NCBI RefSeq assembly: GCF_003546865.1
Contig: NZ_CP023434.1
Span: 434,001-498,000 of the forward strand
Reading direction: 5' to 3'
Length of the DNA: 64,000 bases
From: Suicoccus acidiformans
GTDB taxonomy: Bacteria; Bacillota; Bacilli; Lactobacillales; Aerococcaceae
Of this stretch, positions 8,950 through 17,161 are shown in pieces (the stretch's first letter is position 1; every line of letters begins with the position of its first letter). The translations under genes and the position numbers were made by a program. Below the pieces are notes generated by a model that was not told where the DNA came from, ran no database searches, and saw nothing but the letters and a program-made list of their open reading frames with translations.

Positions 8950-9537
8950 TTATCTCTCCTGTTCTAATAATGTTTGATAATGTTGTGGATTTTTTGCTTT
9001 GAGTTCCACTTTCTCTGTATACGTCATTTCTGACAATTTCTTTACTGGTTGACTAGCGTTACCAATCTTCGTTGGTGTCTTACCTGCCAACGCTTGCTTT
9101 ACTTTCTTATCTGCTAATTCATTGACTAAATCAACAAAACCATTTACGGCAGTTTGAGTTTCTTCAGCACTATCACGAACTACGTAAGAAAGCACCCCTT
9201 CATTAGCTAGAATGTCATGGCCAGCTAACATATTTGTTGCTTCTGTTTCTAAGTCTTTGCGGTTTAATTTGGCTTCAAGTTCGGCAATGCGCTCATCTTT
9301 CTTCTCAGCTTCGTATTTTGCTTTCTGGTCTGCATTCATCTTACGTAACTTCTCAGCTTCATTCAGTTTGTCTTCAAGTTCTCGCTCTTTCTTTGCCGAG
9401 ATTTCAGCAACTTTCTTGTTGATAATGCGGTCAACGTCTTCGTCAGTATATTTCAATTCTGGTTGTTCTACTTCTTCTTGAGTGTCGACTTGCTCTTCTT
9501 CAGTAGATTCAATATCTTTGATTTCTTCTTCGTTCAT
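8950..9537 (-). CDS. Capsid scaffold protein (DUF4355-like)
   Basis: A 195-residue, highly charged protein immediately upstream of the capsid gene. Residues about 1-35 are a Glu/Asp-rich tail. Residues about 35-100 form a long coiled coil (KKVAEISAKKERELEDKLNEA). The C-terminal basic part probably contacts the capsid shell. This architecture and placement fit the DUF4355 scaffold family of Gram-positive siphophages, which directs procapsid assembly and then leaves. Confidence 0.9.
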   Translation of the reverse strand: MNEEEIKDIESTEEEQVDTQEEVEQPELKYTDEDVDRIINKKVAEISAKKERELEDKLNEAEKLRKMNADQKAKYEAEKKDERIAELEAKLNRKDLETEATNMLAGHDILANEGVLSYVVRDSAEETQTAVNGFVDLVNELADKKVKQALAGKTPTKIGNASQPVKKLSEMTYTEKVELKAKNPQHYQTLLEQER

Positions 9538-9639
9538 GTAATAAACAATCCTTTCCCATACCTTTTAAAGTGGATACATGCCTGCACTTCCCATACAGTT
9601 TTACGTCATAAATGCTTGGACATAAAAAATAGCCGACTT

Positions 9640-9858
9640 CTAGTCGACCTCTTCATCCAATATAATTCGTTTTGCTAAATCCAGTGTTCCTAGTGCCATG
9701 AATTGGTTATCAACACTGTAGCTAGTATATACAACATCATCTTTGATACTTATCACAATGACTTCATCTGCATCTTGTTCTTCAAGTTGACTTATCACAT
9801 CTGTGACAGATAGACCACGACTGGCCCTTTGCATTTCTTCTTTGATATCATTCTTCAT
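9640..9858 (-). CDS. Small phage protein of unknown function
   Basis: A 72-residue acidic protein in the stretch between the MuF gene and the scaffold. I do not recognise it. It has an N-terminal charged helix (MKNDIKEEMQRASRGLSVTD) and then alternating beta-strand-like segments (DEVIVISIKDDVVYTSY). It ends with an acidic tail. It is preceded by a good SD and is co-directional with the late genes, so it is probably expressed with them. A role as an accessory to the upstream MuF-protease cannot be excluded. Confidence 0.65.
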   Translation of the reverse strand: MKNDIKEEMQRASRGLSVTDVISQLEEQDADEVIVISIKDDVVYTSYSVDNQFMALGTLDLAKRIILDEEVD

Positions 9859-9910
9859 GTTAATCTCCTTTTTACGTCAGTAGCGACGAGATACAGCGAT
9901 CATGCGCCTG

Positions 9911-10042
9911 TCACCGTCCTTTCACGAACTCAATTCGGCAAACTTTGTCTGGACTGCAGAAACGATGAATGTAGTCTTCTAATTCACCAAATACGACAAA
10001 ATGTTCTTCATCATCGATGATAACATTCCAGCCTATCAGCAC
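9911..10042 (-). CDS. Very small phage protein, GTG start
   Basis: A 43-residue frame beginning with GTG behind an AAGGGGGTGATACA ribosome site. The protein is beta-rich (LIGWNVIIDDEEHFVVFGELEDY) and ends in a basic FVKGR tail. Small proteins of this look recur in Gram-positive phage morphogenesis regions, but I do not know a function. It lies between the 78-residue gene after MuF and the 72-residue gene, all leftward. Confidence 0.6.
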   Translation of the reverse strand: MLIGWNVIIDDEEHFVVFGELEDYIHRFCSPDKVCRIEFVKGR

Positions 10043-10106
10043 TGTATCACCCCCTTAATTTTGGGTACAAAAATAGCACTCTACTTTTTCTTTGAGTGAG
10101 TGCTGA

Positions 10107-10343
10107 TTAATAAAGAATATCTTGATAGCCTTCTGGTACTGCTACAGGTTTATTTGTTAGAATTCTGTCTTCAATCATTTCCGAGAGCCTTTTTGCACCC
10201 GAAATAGATACATCATAATCGCCTTCTCTGGTAATATCAATGTATTCCATCAGTGGGAACTGCTCATCGAAATGTGCTTCATATTTTTCTGTCGCCTGAA
10301 CTACGATAGCCATAGATCCATCTTCCCAATATAACATTCTCAT
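10107..10343 (-). CDS. Small protein coupled to MuF-metallopeptidase (possible immunity protein)
   Basis: A 78-residue acidic protein whose ATG overlaps the MuF stop in an ATGA arrangement, so its translation is coupled to that gene. The sequence has a beta-rich N-terminal half (MAIVVQATEKYEAHF) and a helical C-terminal half (SGAKRLSEMIEDRIL). I do not recognise a family. MuF proteins with C-terminal toxin domains are known to be followed by immunity genes, and size, charge and coupling fit that role. This is inference from context only. Confidence 0.65.
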   Translation of the reverse strand: MRMLYWEDGSMAIVVQATEKYEAHFDEQFPLMEYIDITREGDYDVSISGAKRLSEMIEDRILTNKPVAVPEGYQDILY

Positions 10344-12040
10344 CGCCCTCCTAACGCTTTGAGCATATCTTTAAAATGACTATAACTTTCAGGTAGCCAT
10401 TTCTTAAATTTCTCAATTTCCTTAACGTCATTAATCATTTCTGCTGCGTACATTTCTGCAAATCCTTCTTTGCCTAGCATTCCATTCCGGTATTCGGCTT
10501 GCTTCATACCGTATCGTTTTTGCATCGCACTAGGTTTCCAGTATTGTGTGTCATGACCCACACCTAAATTCAATTGATTATTTGTCGCTCCTCCAAACAA
10601 ATCAGAGATTGAGCTCATAGACGCCATATCTTCTTGATATTCCTCTAATAAGATTTGACGAATTTGACCGACTCTCTCGGACTTTCGTTTCCCCGGCATC
10701 TCTTTAATTCTCTCAGTAACTTCATCAAATATCTGCTCGCCAAAAGTTTTACCGTTCTGTAATTTGTGAATTTCTGTAAAAGTTCTATACGATCCTTCGG
10801 CTTCAAAATCAATATTGTGGCCGAACTCATGAAAGAATGTGTTGCCCGGTCTGGAATAAGATTTGCCTGCCATGTCTTCAGCAATATTTATATTTACACC
10901 TAAATCAGGTCTGTAATGAGCGCCCTTTCGATAATCTCCGTCCAAAAGAGTGAGGGAATCTCGATATGTCTCCCAAACTTTTAAAGCCTCTTTAGAACTG
11001 TCTTTCATCGCTTGATTATAGAAATTAACTTGTTCTGGACTCATGTTATTAGCAATTATTTCAGGAACGCTCGCTTTCCCTGACTCTATTATATCATCTT
11101 TTTCTGCTTCATACTCCCTAAACATCTCTTCTAACTCATCTCGCCCCGCACCAGGAGCTGTCGTACAGTGGCAATGTGGGTGAATAGGCGATGCATTCTC
11201 TCCAGGCTTCAAATCCTTCGTATAGAATGTCTTGCCGTTTAACTTAGCACACCTATCACACGCCGTTGGCTCAGCCATGAAGATAAATTTATCGTATCCA
11301 TTACGTTCATATGATTGTTTCTGAACCTCGCTTGCAACTCTTGCTGCTTCAGTGACAGCTAAGCGTTTCGCTTCGTAAGAATTCACATCAAACTCTTTAC
11401 GTATTTGACTGACAAAAGTTGTCGCATTTTTGCCTTGAATAATCGCTTCTTGTGTAATATCAGCGACAACACTTCTTAGTAACTCTTGCCTATCCCAGAT
11501 ACTGTCTGACCATACTGCACCATGAAATGGCACATTCATAATTGCTTGCGCCCTGACTCTAAGCATTTCTTGAGTTGGTACAGACTCACCCAAAATACCG
11601 GCTTGTCGTCTAACTTCCGATAGATACTCCGCATTCATAAACTTTTCAGTGAGCTTATACTCACCATCAGCCAGTGCGACCATTTCTAAATCCAACTCAG
11701 CTTGCAACAACTCTAGTCGATTGACTCGCATGGTAGCATTGTAAATTTTAAGCTCTTCGTTCGCCTGAGGGCTGAAATTCTTTTCCTCAACATATCTTCT
11801 AGCTTTGTCTTGAAACGCTTCTACGTCCATCTGTGACGCTTTCTTGCGCATTTCTTGTGGATTGATTTCAAGTGCATTTCCGTAACGAATATAGATATCG
11901 TTGATTTCTTTTTCGATTTCACGGTAGTAATGGTTGTGAAGCCTATCAAACTCTTCTTTAATCGTCTTCTCTTCTTCTTGCTTCGCTTTCATTTCAGCAA
12001 GCAACCGTTGCTCCCAGTACCTATTCTTCTTGGACATCAT
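10340..12040 (-). CDS. Phage head morphogenesis protein (MuF) fused to an HExxH metallopeptidase domain
   Basis: A 566-residue protein next to the portal. Residues about 1-150 are a helical/coiled-coil region. Residues about 190-300 are the MuF domain, ending in a conserved Cys/His cluster (CDRCAKLNGKTF ... HPHCHC). The extra C-terminal half carries HEFGH at residues 404-408 and a downstream EGFAEMYAAE segment at about 525-534, the HExxH-plus-Glu pattern of gluzincin-like zinc metallopeptidases. MuF proteins are minor capsid components present in few copies and can be injected. The fusion matches the polymorphic MuF toxin design. The start overlaps the portal stop by 20 bases. Confidence 0.85.
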   Translation of the reverse strand: MMSKKNRYWEQRLLAEMKAKQEEEKTIKEEFDRLHNHYYREIEKEINDIYIRYGNALEINPQEMRKKASQMDVEAFQDKARRYVEEKNFSPQANEELKIYNATMRVNRLELLQAELDLEMVALADGEYKLTEKFMNAEYLSEVRRQAGILGESVPTQEMLRVRAQAIMNVPFHGAVWSDSIWDRQELLRSVVADITQEAIIQGKNATTFVSQIRKEFDVNSYEAKRLAVTEAARVASEVQKQSYERNGYDKFIFMAEPTACDRCAKLNGKTFYTKDLKPGENASPIHPHCHCTTAPGAGRDELEEMFREYEAEKDDIIESGKASVPEIIANNMSPEQVNFYNQAMKDSSKEALKVWETYRDSLTLLDGDYRKGAHYRPDLGVNINIAEDMAGKSYSRPGNTFFHEFGHNIDFEAEGSYRTFTEIHKLQNGKTFGEQIFDEVTERIKEMPGKRKSERVGQIRQILLEEYQEDMASMSSISDLFGGATNNQLNLGVGHDTQYWKPSAMQKRYGMKQAEYRNGMLGKEGFAEMYAAEMINDVKEIEKFKKWLPESYSHFKDMLKALGGR

Positions 12041-13385
12041 TAATCACATCATCTGTCATACGTTTTTGCCGCTCGATTGCTTGCATTAAACGACTGCCAC
12101 GTTGCTCATCTTCTTGTATACGATTAATTTCATCTTTGACATTATCCACACTGGACAAGTAACTTAACTTCAACTCATCTGAAACGTGGCCATCTAACAT
12201 CGTCACAATTTCTGCTTCTTCTTTCTCGTTTTTAGGCACATTTCGAGTAAATGTATATTTAATGTCTCGGTAATCATCAGGGGCGACTTTACCGATACCC
12301 ACGCTAAAGACAATTCGGTACATACGGTTAAATCCTGATTGCATTTTTCGGTCTTTCATCTTAGCTAAATTTGACATTGCTTGTAACTTAAAAGCTAGCG
12401 CCGTGCCGCTCGCTTGTCCGAAGTTCTCTTCGTTCATGTTAGCAACCATCGAAATCGAGAAAATTGACTCTTTAAGCAATTGAATCAGGTTTTGTTGCGT
12501 GGTATCGGCATTCGGCTTTTCTAAGAAAGCTGCATCTGCACTTGGATAGTCACCGTATAAGTTAAAAATACGGTCATCTCTGATTGTTTTAACATCTTCT
12601 TTTTCGAGTTCAGGGCCAATTATTTTAAGATAAGCATCTGCAAAGTAATCAACGTCATTAGCTTTCTCACTTACCGCTTTATTTAACCCATTGATTAACG
12701 ATTTAACTGAATCAAATATCCCTTGTCGCTCTTCGTTTTCAATCATTTCAATGACTGGTAATTCACTATATGGATGAGCATCCCCCTCAACGAGAGTACC
12801 TACCATGTTATGATTTGATCTGTAAGTATAGTGCCTTTCTGTATCAATCACTTCAGCTTGAATGCCATCTTCCAGCATCTCATACCTGATTGCATATAGC
12901 GGACGCTCTTGAATGCTGTCATCATGGATCATCAACATATTCACCGGTGATTCATAAGCAACACGAGTATCACTATCCTCATCTTGATACAAATAAATAA
13001 ATGAGCTTCCAAAGATATCCATATCCTTAGCAAGCTCATATTCTGTATCTTCCATATCATTTAACGTCCTGAAATCCGATATAAATTTTTCGGCGTTATC
13101 ATCTTCATGCGTTACCTTTAAAGGAATGCCAATGTGATAACCACCGAATGTATCAACGATATACTTTGCATAATTGACGACAAGTCGATTGTCTGGCTTC
13201 CATGATTCTTTTGGCTTATCATGCAAAATGTCATGATCTGACATATACATATCTTCGTTGTCGATATAATTATTCCTTAGCTTAGCAATGTGTAAATTCA
13301 GTGCTTCATAGACCACCTCGGCAGTTAACTCTTGGTCTTTTGATACGGTGAACAGTTTATGTTTATTTAAATTTACAAGTGCCAT
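12021..13385 (-). CDS. Portal protein, SPP1 gp6-like
   Basis: A 454-residue protein of the SPP1-type portal family, the dodecameric DNA gate at the capsid vertex. Recognisable parts are NRLVVNYAKYIVDTFGGYHIG near residues 65-85, the EKANDVDYFADAYLKI region near the middle and the FGQASGTALAFKLQAMSNLA segment around 325-345, all classic for this family. The C-terminal ~50 residues are a charged helix. The start overlaps the terminase stop (TAATG). Confidence 0.95.
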   Translation of the reverse strand: MALVNLNKHKLFTVSKDQELTAEVVYEALNLHIAKLRNNYIDNEDMYMSDHDILHDKPKESWKPDNRLVVNYAKYIVDTFGGYHIGIPLKVTHEDDNAEKFISDFRTLNDMEDTEYELAKDMDIFGSSFIYLYQDEDSDTRVAYESPVNMLMIHDDSIQERPLYAIRYEMLEDGIQAEVIDTERHYTYRSNHNMVGTLVEGDAHPYSELPVIEMIENEERQGIFDSVKSLINGLNKAVSEKANDVDYFADAYLKIIGPELEKEDVKTIRDDRIFNLYGDYPSADAAFLEKPNADTTQQNLIQLLKESIFSISMVANMNEENFGQASGTALAFKLQAMSNLAKMKDRKMQSGFNRMYRIVFSVGIGKVAPDDYRDIKYTFTRNVPKNEKEEAEIVTMLDGHVSDELKLSYLSSVDNVKDEINRIQEDEQRGSRLMQAIERQKRMTDDVINDVQEE

Positions 13386-14647
13386 TAAATACCCCCTTTA
13401 AATGACTTAATACTGGAGCGTCTATTCTTGAGATACTTCTCTAATGAATACCTCGTTGCGTCAATTGAGTGATTATCTTCATCAGGATAGTCACCTTTTA
13501 AGTTTCCATGTTTATCGCGTTCTAATTCATAGTTCTCAAACTCTCGCGCTGTATTTGGACACCGTCCACGATCAATAATGATTTCATCCAAGTCCTGCAA
13601 GAATTTTATGCCTTGTTCAATACTTCCTTGCCCTTTTTTCGCATCAACAATTCTTAGCCCTAAATCTTTAAATTCTGCTATCGTTCTTGGCTCAGCACTA
13701 TCCGCTGTGATTTCTCCATGGCTGTATTTGAGCTGATTAATCTTATTGACAGCTTCACGGTTTTTGAGTCGCACTTGATGAATTTCTTCAAAGATGTATA
13801 ACCTTCGCCTTGTTCTATCAAAATAGTTAGTTGTGTAATGCAAAGGGTCCCCTGCAAAACCAAAGTCAAGCCCACGATTGAGCTTGTCGAAGCGTTCGAT
13901 TTCTGTGTCTTCAATTTCTCTGAAAATTAAATTAGCGAATACTTCTGCGCCTGTACCAATGACTTCACCGAGGTATTCATGACGGTAAATGTCTGGTTTG
14001 CGCTCTTTAGTATGCTCCGCTTCAGCAATAAACGGCTCTCCCAACCAATCCGGCGACACACTGCGGTAATCACTTGAATGAACAATAGTATCTGCACGCA
14101 TCGCTTGTTCGTTGACTTCAAGATTGACCCAATTTCGTTGTGACTTAGGTGGATTATAGGAATAAAACACCTGGATATTATCCCCACCACGCATTAAAGA
14201 CTGATTAATTGAACGTATTTCTGAATAGCCGTTAAATTCATCAACTTCTTCATAATGAATATATTTGTTGTAGCCATTACGAAACTTTGTTGATTTAATC
14301 TTTCTAGGTTTGTCCGCTCCTTTAAATAGAATCTTTTGACCCGTTGGCAAATACGTGATTTGCATAGGATTGATAGACTCCTTCCACAAGTGACTAACAC
14401 CTAACTTATCAATCGCCCATAAATATTGGTCAAACACCGATTCACGGAGTGTACTACCAACTTTACGCATGACAGTAGCGTTGGCTTGTGGGTTATCCAT
14501 CATGTTTAAAATAATTTCTACCGAAATAAAAGATGATTTCGTAGAACCACGCCCGCCTTTTAGCCAATAATGCGTATGACGCTCATTTTTTATGTCGTGG
14601 TGTAAGCTATAAAAGCTCGGAGCAATTGCATTTAACAAACTAATCAT
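13385..14647 (-). CDS. terL: Terminase large subunit (PBSX/XtmB type)
   Basis: A 420-residue DNA-packaging motor of the Terminase_3 family. The ATPase Walker A is GGRGSTKS at residues 31-38. A Walker B-like segment YIHYEEVDEF follows about 105 residues later. The C-terminal nuclease half has ITADSAEPRTI and DEDNHSIDATRYSLE acidic motifs. I place the start at the ATG that overlaps the small-subunit stop (ATGATTAG) rather than 12 bases upstream. Length is normal and the frame intact. Confidence 0.95.
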   Translation of the reverse strand: MISLLNAIAPSFYSLHHDIKNERHTHYWLKGGRGSTKSSFISVEIILNMMDNPQANATVMRKVGSTLRESVFDQYLWAIDKLGVSHLWKESINPMQITYLPTGQKILFKGADKPRKIKSTKFRNGYNKYIHYEEVDEFNGYSEIRSINQSLMRGGDNIQVFYSYNPPKSQRNWVNLEVNEQAMRADTIVHSSDYRSVSPDWLGEPFIAEAEHTKERKPDIYRHEYLGEVIGTGAEVFANLIFREIEDTEIERFDKLNRGLDFGFAGDPLHYTTNYFDRTRRRLYIFEEIHQVRLKNREAVNKINQLKYSHGEITADSAEPRTIAEFKDLGLRIVDAKKGQGSIEQGIKFLQDLDEIIIDRGRCPNTAREFENYELERDKHGNLKGDYPDEDNHSIDATRYSLEKYLKNRRSSIKSFKGGI

Positions 14648-15164
14648 CAGGAATATCATCCACTATCGTGACATGCGACGTTACATTAGCATCTACTTTT
14701 TCTGTCCACATCGATTTTGCTTTCCCTAACAGTTCAGCTGCTCTTATACGATCTTTAGTATCAACCCGCAGTTCTTCGGGAACTTGTGCACCATCGCCAA
14801 GACCAACTAACCTAACATCGGTTTGTTCTCCACGAATAACTGAAGTAAGATATTGCTGAATTTCAGTAGCCGAAGCAATCGAAAGCTCTGTTGCTCGCTC
14901 TTCATATTTTTCTTGTAACTTATCTACGACTTCTTGAACATATAGAAACTCAACATTGTTCAACATTCTGCTAGCTTGCCTATCAGCTGTCTTAGTGGAA
15001 TACCCTGCTTTTTTAGCCGCTTCCGTCGCATTGCCAAAGTTTAACTTCACATACTCTAAAACAAACTGTCGTTGCCTATTTCTCGATGATGGCCACTCTG
15101 CCATCAATTCGTTAGCATAATCGGCTATCTCTTTGATAATTCGTTCTTCGTTCGTTATGGCCAT
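14640..15164 (-). CDS. terS: Terminase small subunit (XtmA/Terminase_2 type)
   Basis: A 174-residue DNA-recognition subunit that binds the packaging site and feeds it to the large subunit. The HTH part is RQFVLEYVKLNFGNATEAAKKAGYSTKTADRQASRML at about residues 35-70, typical of Terminase_2. I choose the ATG at 15164 (MAITNEERI) because it follows AAAGGCGGTG. A longer in-frame extension to 15257 would run back through the terminator hairpin and is unlikely. The C-terminus overlaps the large subunit start. Confidence 0.9.
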   Translation of the reverse strand: MAITNEERIIKEIADYANELMAEWPSSRNRQRQFVLEYVKLNFGNATEAAKKAGYSTKTADRQASRMLNNVEFLYVQEVVDKLQEKYEERATELSIASATEIQQYLTSVIRGEQTDVRLVGLGDGAQVPEELRVDTKDRIRAAELLGKAKSMWTEKVDANVTSHVTIVDDIPDD

Positions 15165-15179
15165 CACCGCCTTTCTCTG

Positions 15180-15217
15180 GATAAAAATAAAAAGCCTCAC
15201 CACTATGGTGAAGCTTG
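15180..15217 (-). terminator. Intrinsic terminator just upstream of terS
   Basis: Leftward, this reads a 10-bp stem with one mismatch and a 3-base loop (arms with TCACCA / TGGTGA at the tip), followed by GGCTTTTTATTTTTAT. It ends about 16 bases before the terminase start. It therefore either ends a small RNA transcribed from the 15.2-15.46 kb region or acts as an attenuator for the late operon. Confidence 0.75.
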
Positions 15218-15465
15218 AGTTATATACCATCTGCACGATTGTTGATAATAATGACAAATCTTAAGGAGAAATTTGTTAGGATGTGCAGATGACCACCGAA
15301 AGCCTCCATCGCTATTACTCAGTGGATTTATAGCCTGCCGAGAAATTGAACTCCGGAGTTCCCTCAGGCTACCTATAAGAGGCGTTTGTAGGTTTTCTCC
15401 TACGATACAATAATAACCGATTAGAAAGGATCGTGAGTCCGTTTTTCGTCCGTTTTTATCTCAAC
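15218..15465 (-). ncRNA. Structured leader or small RNA upstream of terS (candidate)
   Basis: About 250 bases without a gene between the late regulator and terS. Leftward it can form a TAGCCTG/CAGGCTA stem around a perfect AACTCCGGAGTT palindrome, plus a separate GTAGG-AGAAAA-CCTAC hairpin, and it ends at the terminator at 15180-15217. Late promoters controlled by ArpU/RinA-like activators lie in this interval in related phages. The region could be a terminated small RNA, an antitermination leader, or contain the pac/cos site. I cannot decide from sequence alone. Confidence 0.45.
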
Positions 15466-15885
15466 TTATTTCATTAGACCTAATTCATCAGCTATGTTCT
15501 CAAAAAAAGTATCTCGTAGTTTGAAAGCTTTAGTTCTCCCGCAACTGATTTTATGATTATTCACTAACCCACTCATTGTATACTGAGGGTATTTGCGTAT
15601 GTATAGCTCTTCGATAATCACCCTCGTATCAGAATCAGCTTGATCCAATTCCTTTTGGACGACTCTTTTATTCCGTTTGATTATTCCTAAAGCTTTATCC
15701 TCGGCAATGGTCAGCGCTGCATTGCCGATGGGGTCTTTCTTTCCACCCTCACCCCTAAACCCACTGTTTAGATCTTCTTGGCGGTAAGGATGTAGCAACT
15801 CTTCTTCACGCTCTTTAATGTATGCATCTGCGTTTGAATAATCTTTGAGTATCTCTTTGATGTAGTTAAATGTGTTTCGTCTCAA
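15466..15885 (-). CDS. Late transcription activator, ArpU/RinA-like
   Basis: A 139-residue regulator of the phage ArpU/RinA family, sigma-like activators of late gene transcription. Signs are the N-terminal RNTFNYIKEILKDYSNADAY, the central IIKRNKRVVQKELDQADSDTRVIIEELYIRKYP and the C-terminal SCGRTKAFKLRDTFFENIADELG, the family's HTH-like end. I choose the TTG at 15885 because GGAGGG lies 6 bases before it. A longer form from an ATG at 15936 lacks an SD. It is the last gene before the terminase operon. Its SD is masked by a possible hairpin. Confidence 0.8.
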   Translation of the reverse strand: MRRNTFNYIKEILKDYSNADAYIKEREEELLHPYRQEDLNSGFRGEGGKKDPIGNAALTIAEDKALGIIKRNKRVVQKELDQADSDTRVIIEELYIRKYPQYTMSGLVNNHKISCGRTKAFKLRDTFFENIADELGLMK

Positions 15886-15891
15886 TGCATT

Positions 15892-15946
15892 CCCTCCAAG
15901 AATATGATAGAATTTTAGTGTCAGTGCCTGCCACATTCTTGGTGGG
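15892..15946 (-). promoter_or_regulatory. SD-sequestering hairpin before the late regulator
   Basis: Two 12-base arms (15892-15903 and 15935-15946) pair with one mismatch. In the leftward RNA, CCCACCAAGAAT can pair with ATTCTTGGAGGG, and the second arm contains the GGAGGG ribosome site of the TTG-started regulator. The loop is 31 bases. On the opposite strand the same stem is followed by a T-rich run, so a rightward terminator is the alternative. Confidence 0.5.
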
Positions 15947-15953
15947 TCTTTTT

Positions 15954-16077
15954 GTTTTACCAGCTCCCGGAAACGAATAGCTGAGAAATGATGTTTGTTT
16001 TTATCAGGGTATTCCTTGCTGGGGTTTCCAGCCCGTCATCAGCAAGGTTGCTATTCGCTTCTGGCAACCGGTAAAAC
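15954..16077. repeat. Long imperfect inverted repeat, 28-base arms
   Basis: Arms at 15954-15981 and 16050-16077 are complementary over 28 bases, with two mismatches and three positions that become G-U in the leftward RNA. The ~68-base centre holds a second perfect 8-base stem (CCTTGCTG at 16014-16021, CAGCAAGG at 16040-16047). No gene fits here. It lies in the leader of the late regulator, so it is a candidate structured RNA. A small palindromic mobile repeat is the alternative. Confidence 0.75.
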
Positions 16078-16090
16078 CGATTGCCTTAGT

Positions 16091-16324
16091 TTAGCGAGGC
16101 AACACTATTAAATGCTCCTGGCCATTAATATCCCAAAGCTGATACACATCCGGGACAACATCATCTCCTGCTTTAAATTGATAGATCAACTCACTTTCAA
16201 AAGCTTCTGGGGGCTCTTCATGGTACCAATTCCACCCGGCCCAAGCTATCGGAATCAGGAGCACCGCAAACACCACGACCCAAAGCAAAACCTTATCCCA
16301 AATCGTCACTCCGTTATCCTCCAT
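16091..16324 (-). CDS. Small single-pass membrane protein
   Basis: A 77-residue protein with a short acidic N-terminus, one hydrophobic helix at about residues 12-31 (LLWVVVFAVLLIPIAWAGW) and a soluble C-terminal domain ending in a beta-rich QLWDINGQEHLIVLP. I do not recognise a family. It is the last of the early leftward genes, 4 bases after its upstream neighbour and with an SD. A membrane-linked accessory function, for example superinfection exclusion, is possible but not shown. Confidence 0.6.
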   Translation of the reverse strand: MEDNGVTIWDKVLLWVVVFAVLLIPIAWAGWNWYHEEPPEAFESELIYQFKAGDDVVPDVYQLWDINGQEHLIVLPR

Positions 16325-16327
16325 GTT

Positions 16328-16564
16328 TTATGCTCCTTTTTCTTCTCTGAGATACAGCTCGACATCTCTTTTGCACTGCGGACAACCCTTAAACTTTGAA
16401 TGAAATACTTCAGTTGCAGAAATCCCCCAAATTTGACCACAATCTGACTGCCATACGTTTTGGCTGTCGTCTAAAGCGTGCCATTCACAGATGTCTTCAG
16501 GTATTCTACTAAATCCATGTGCTACTGCTGCACTTGCTTGCATATCAATCCTAGTCATATTCAT
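16328..16564 (-). CDS. Small Cys-containing phage protein
   Basis: A 78-residue protein with Cys at positions near 26 and 42 and a CPQCKRD knuckle near the C-terminus, suggesting a small zinc-ribbon-like fold with the sequence WQSDCGQIW before it. I do not recognise a named family. It starts at ATG 16564 or at the ATG two codons later, behind GGAG. It is followed 4 bases on by the membrane protein gene and is part of the leftward early operon. Confidence 0.6.
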   Translation of the reverse strand: MNMTRIDMQASAAVAHGFSRIPEDICEWHALDDSQNVWQSDCGQIWGISATEVFHSKFKGCPQCKRDVELYLREEKGA

Positions 16565-16669
16565 TCAGCTCCATTTCGGTCAATTCATGCAGCCGATCAT
16601 AATAGTATTTAGCTTTGCTATAATCTGTCTCTGCATCACCCTTATGACCCGCTCTCTCTAAGTCTCCTC

Positions 16670-17161
16670 CTAAAACGGTAAATCGTCTTCTTCGATATTC
16701 AACGGCTGACCTTCAAGTTTCATGTAATCCGGTTCATTCCAGTTGTATTGTGGTGTTTGTCCCATATTTGACTGATTCTGTCCCACAAATCCCTGATTAT
16801 TCCCAGTATTCGTCTGAGTTTCCCGTGGCCTTTTCTCAGTCACTTCCTTTGGTTCGAGTAAATGAAATTGATTTACTACAACTTCCGTCACATAAACCTT
16901 CTGCCCTTGTTGATTTTCAAAATTCCGTGTCTGTATCCGACCCTCAACACCAATTTGAGACCCCTTACGCGTAAAGTTAGCTAAATTTTCTGCTTGCTTA
17001 CGCCATATAACACACTGGATAAAATCCGCTTCACGTTCACCCTTCTCATTAGTAAAGTTTCGATTAACAGCTAATGTAAAGTTCCCAACTGCCACACCAG
17101 ACGTTGTATATCTCAGATCAATCTCTTTGGTTAGACGCCCTACAAGTTGCACAGTGTTCAC
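16670..17161 (-). CDS. ssb: Single-stranded DNA-binding protein
   Basis: A 163-residue SSB that coats ssDNA during phage replication and recombination. Residues 1-110 are the OB fold with the canonical start MNTVQLVGRLTKEIDLRYT and the DFIQCVIWRKQAENLANF segment. A Gln/Asn-rich linker follows, and the C-terminus is the acidic tip EEDDLPF that recruits partner proteins. It overlaps the upstream gene by 4 bases. The acidic tip is intact, so interaction with host and phage recombination proteins is expected. Confidence 0.95.
   Translation of the reverse strand: MNTVQLVGRLTKEIDLRYTTSGVAVGNFTLAVNRNFTNEKGEREADFIQCVIWRKQAENLANFTRKGSQIGVEGRIQTRNFENQQGQKVYVTEVVVNQFHLLEPKEVTEKRPRETQTNTGNNQGFVGQNQSNMGQTPQYNWNEPDYMKLEGQPLNIEEDDLPF

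Noticed and set aside
16565-16669. Open frame reading GDLERAGHKGDAETDYSKAKYYYDRLHEL
   Set aside because: Looks protein-like but has no ATG, GTG or TTG in a usable place after the ssb stop, so I do not call it.
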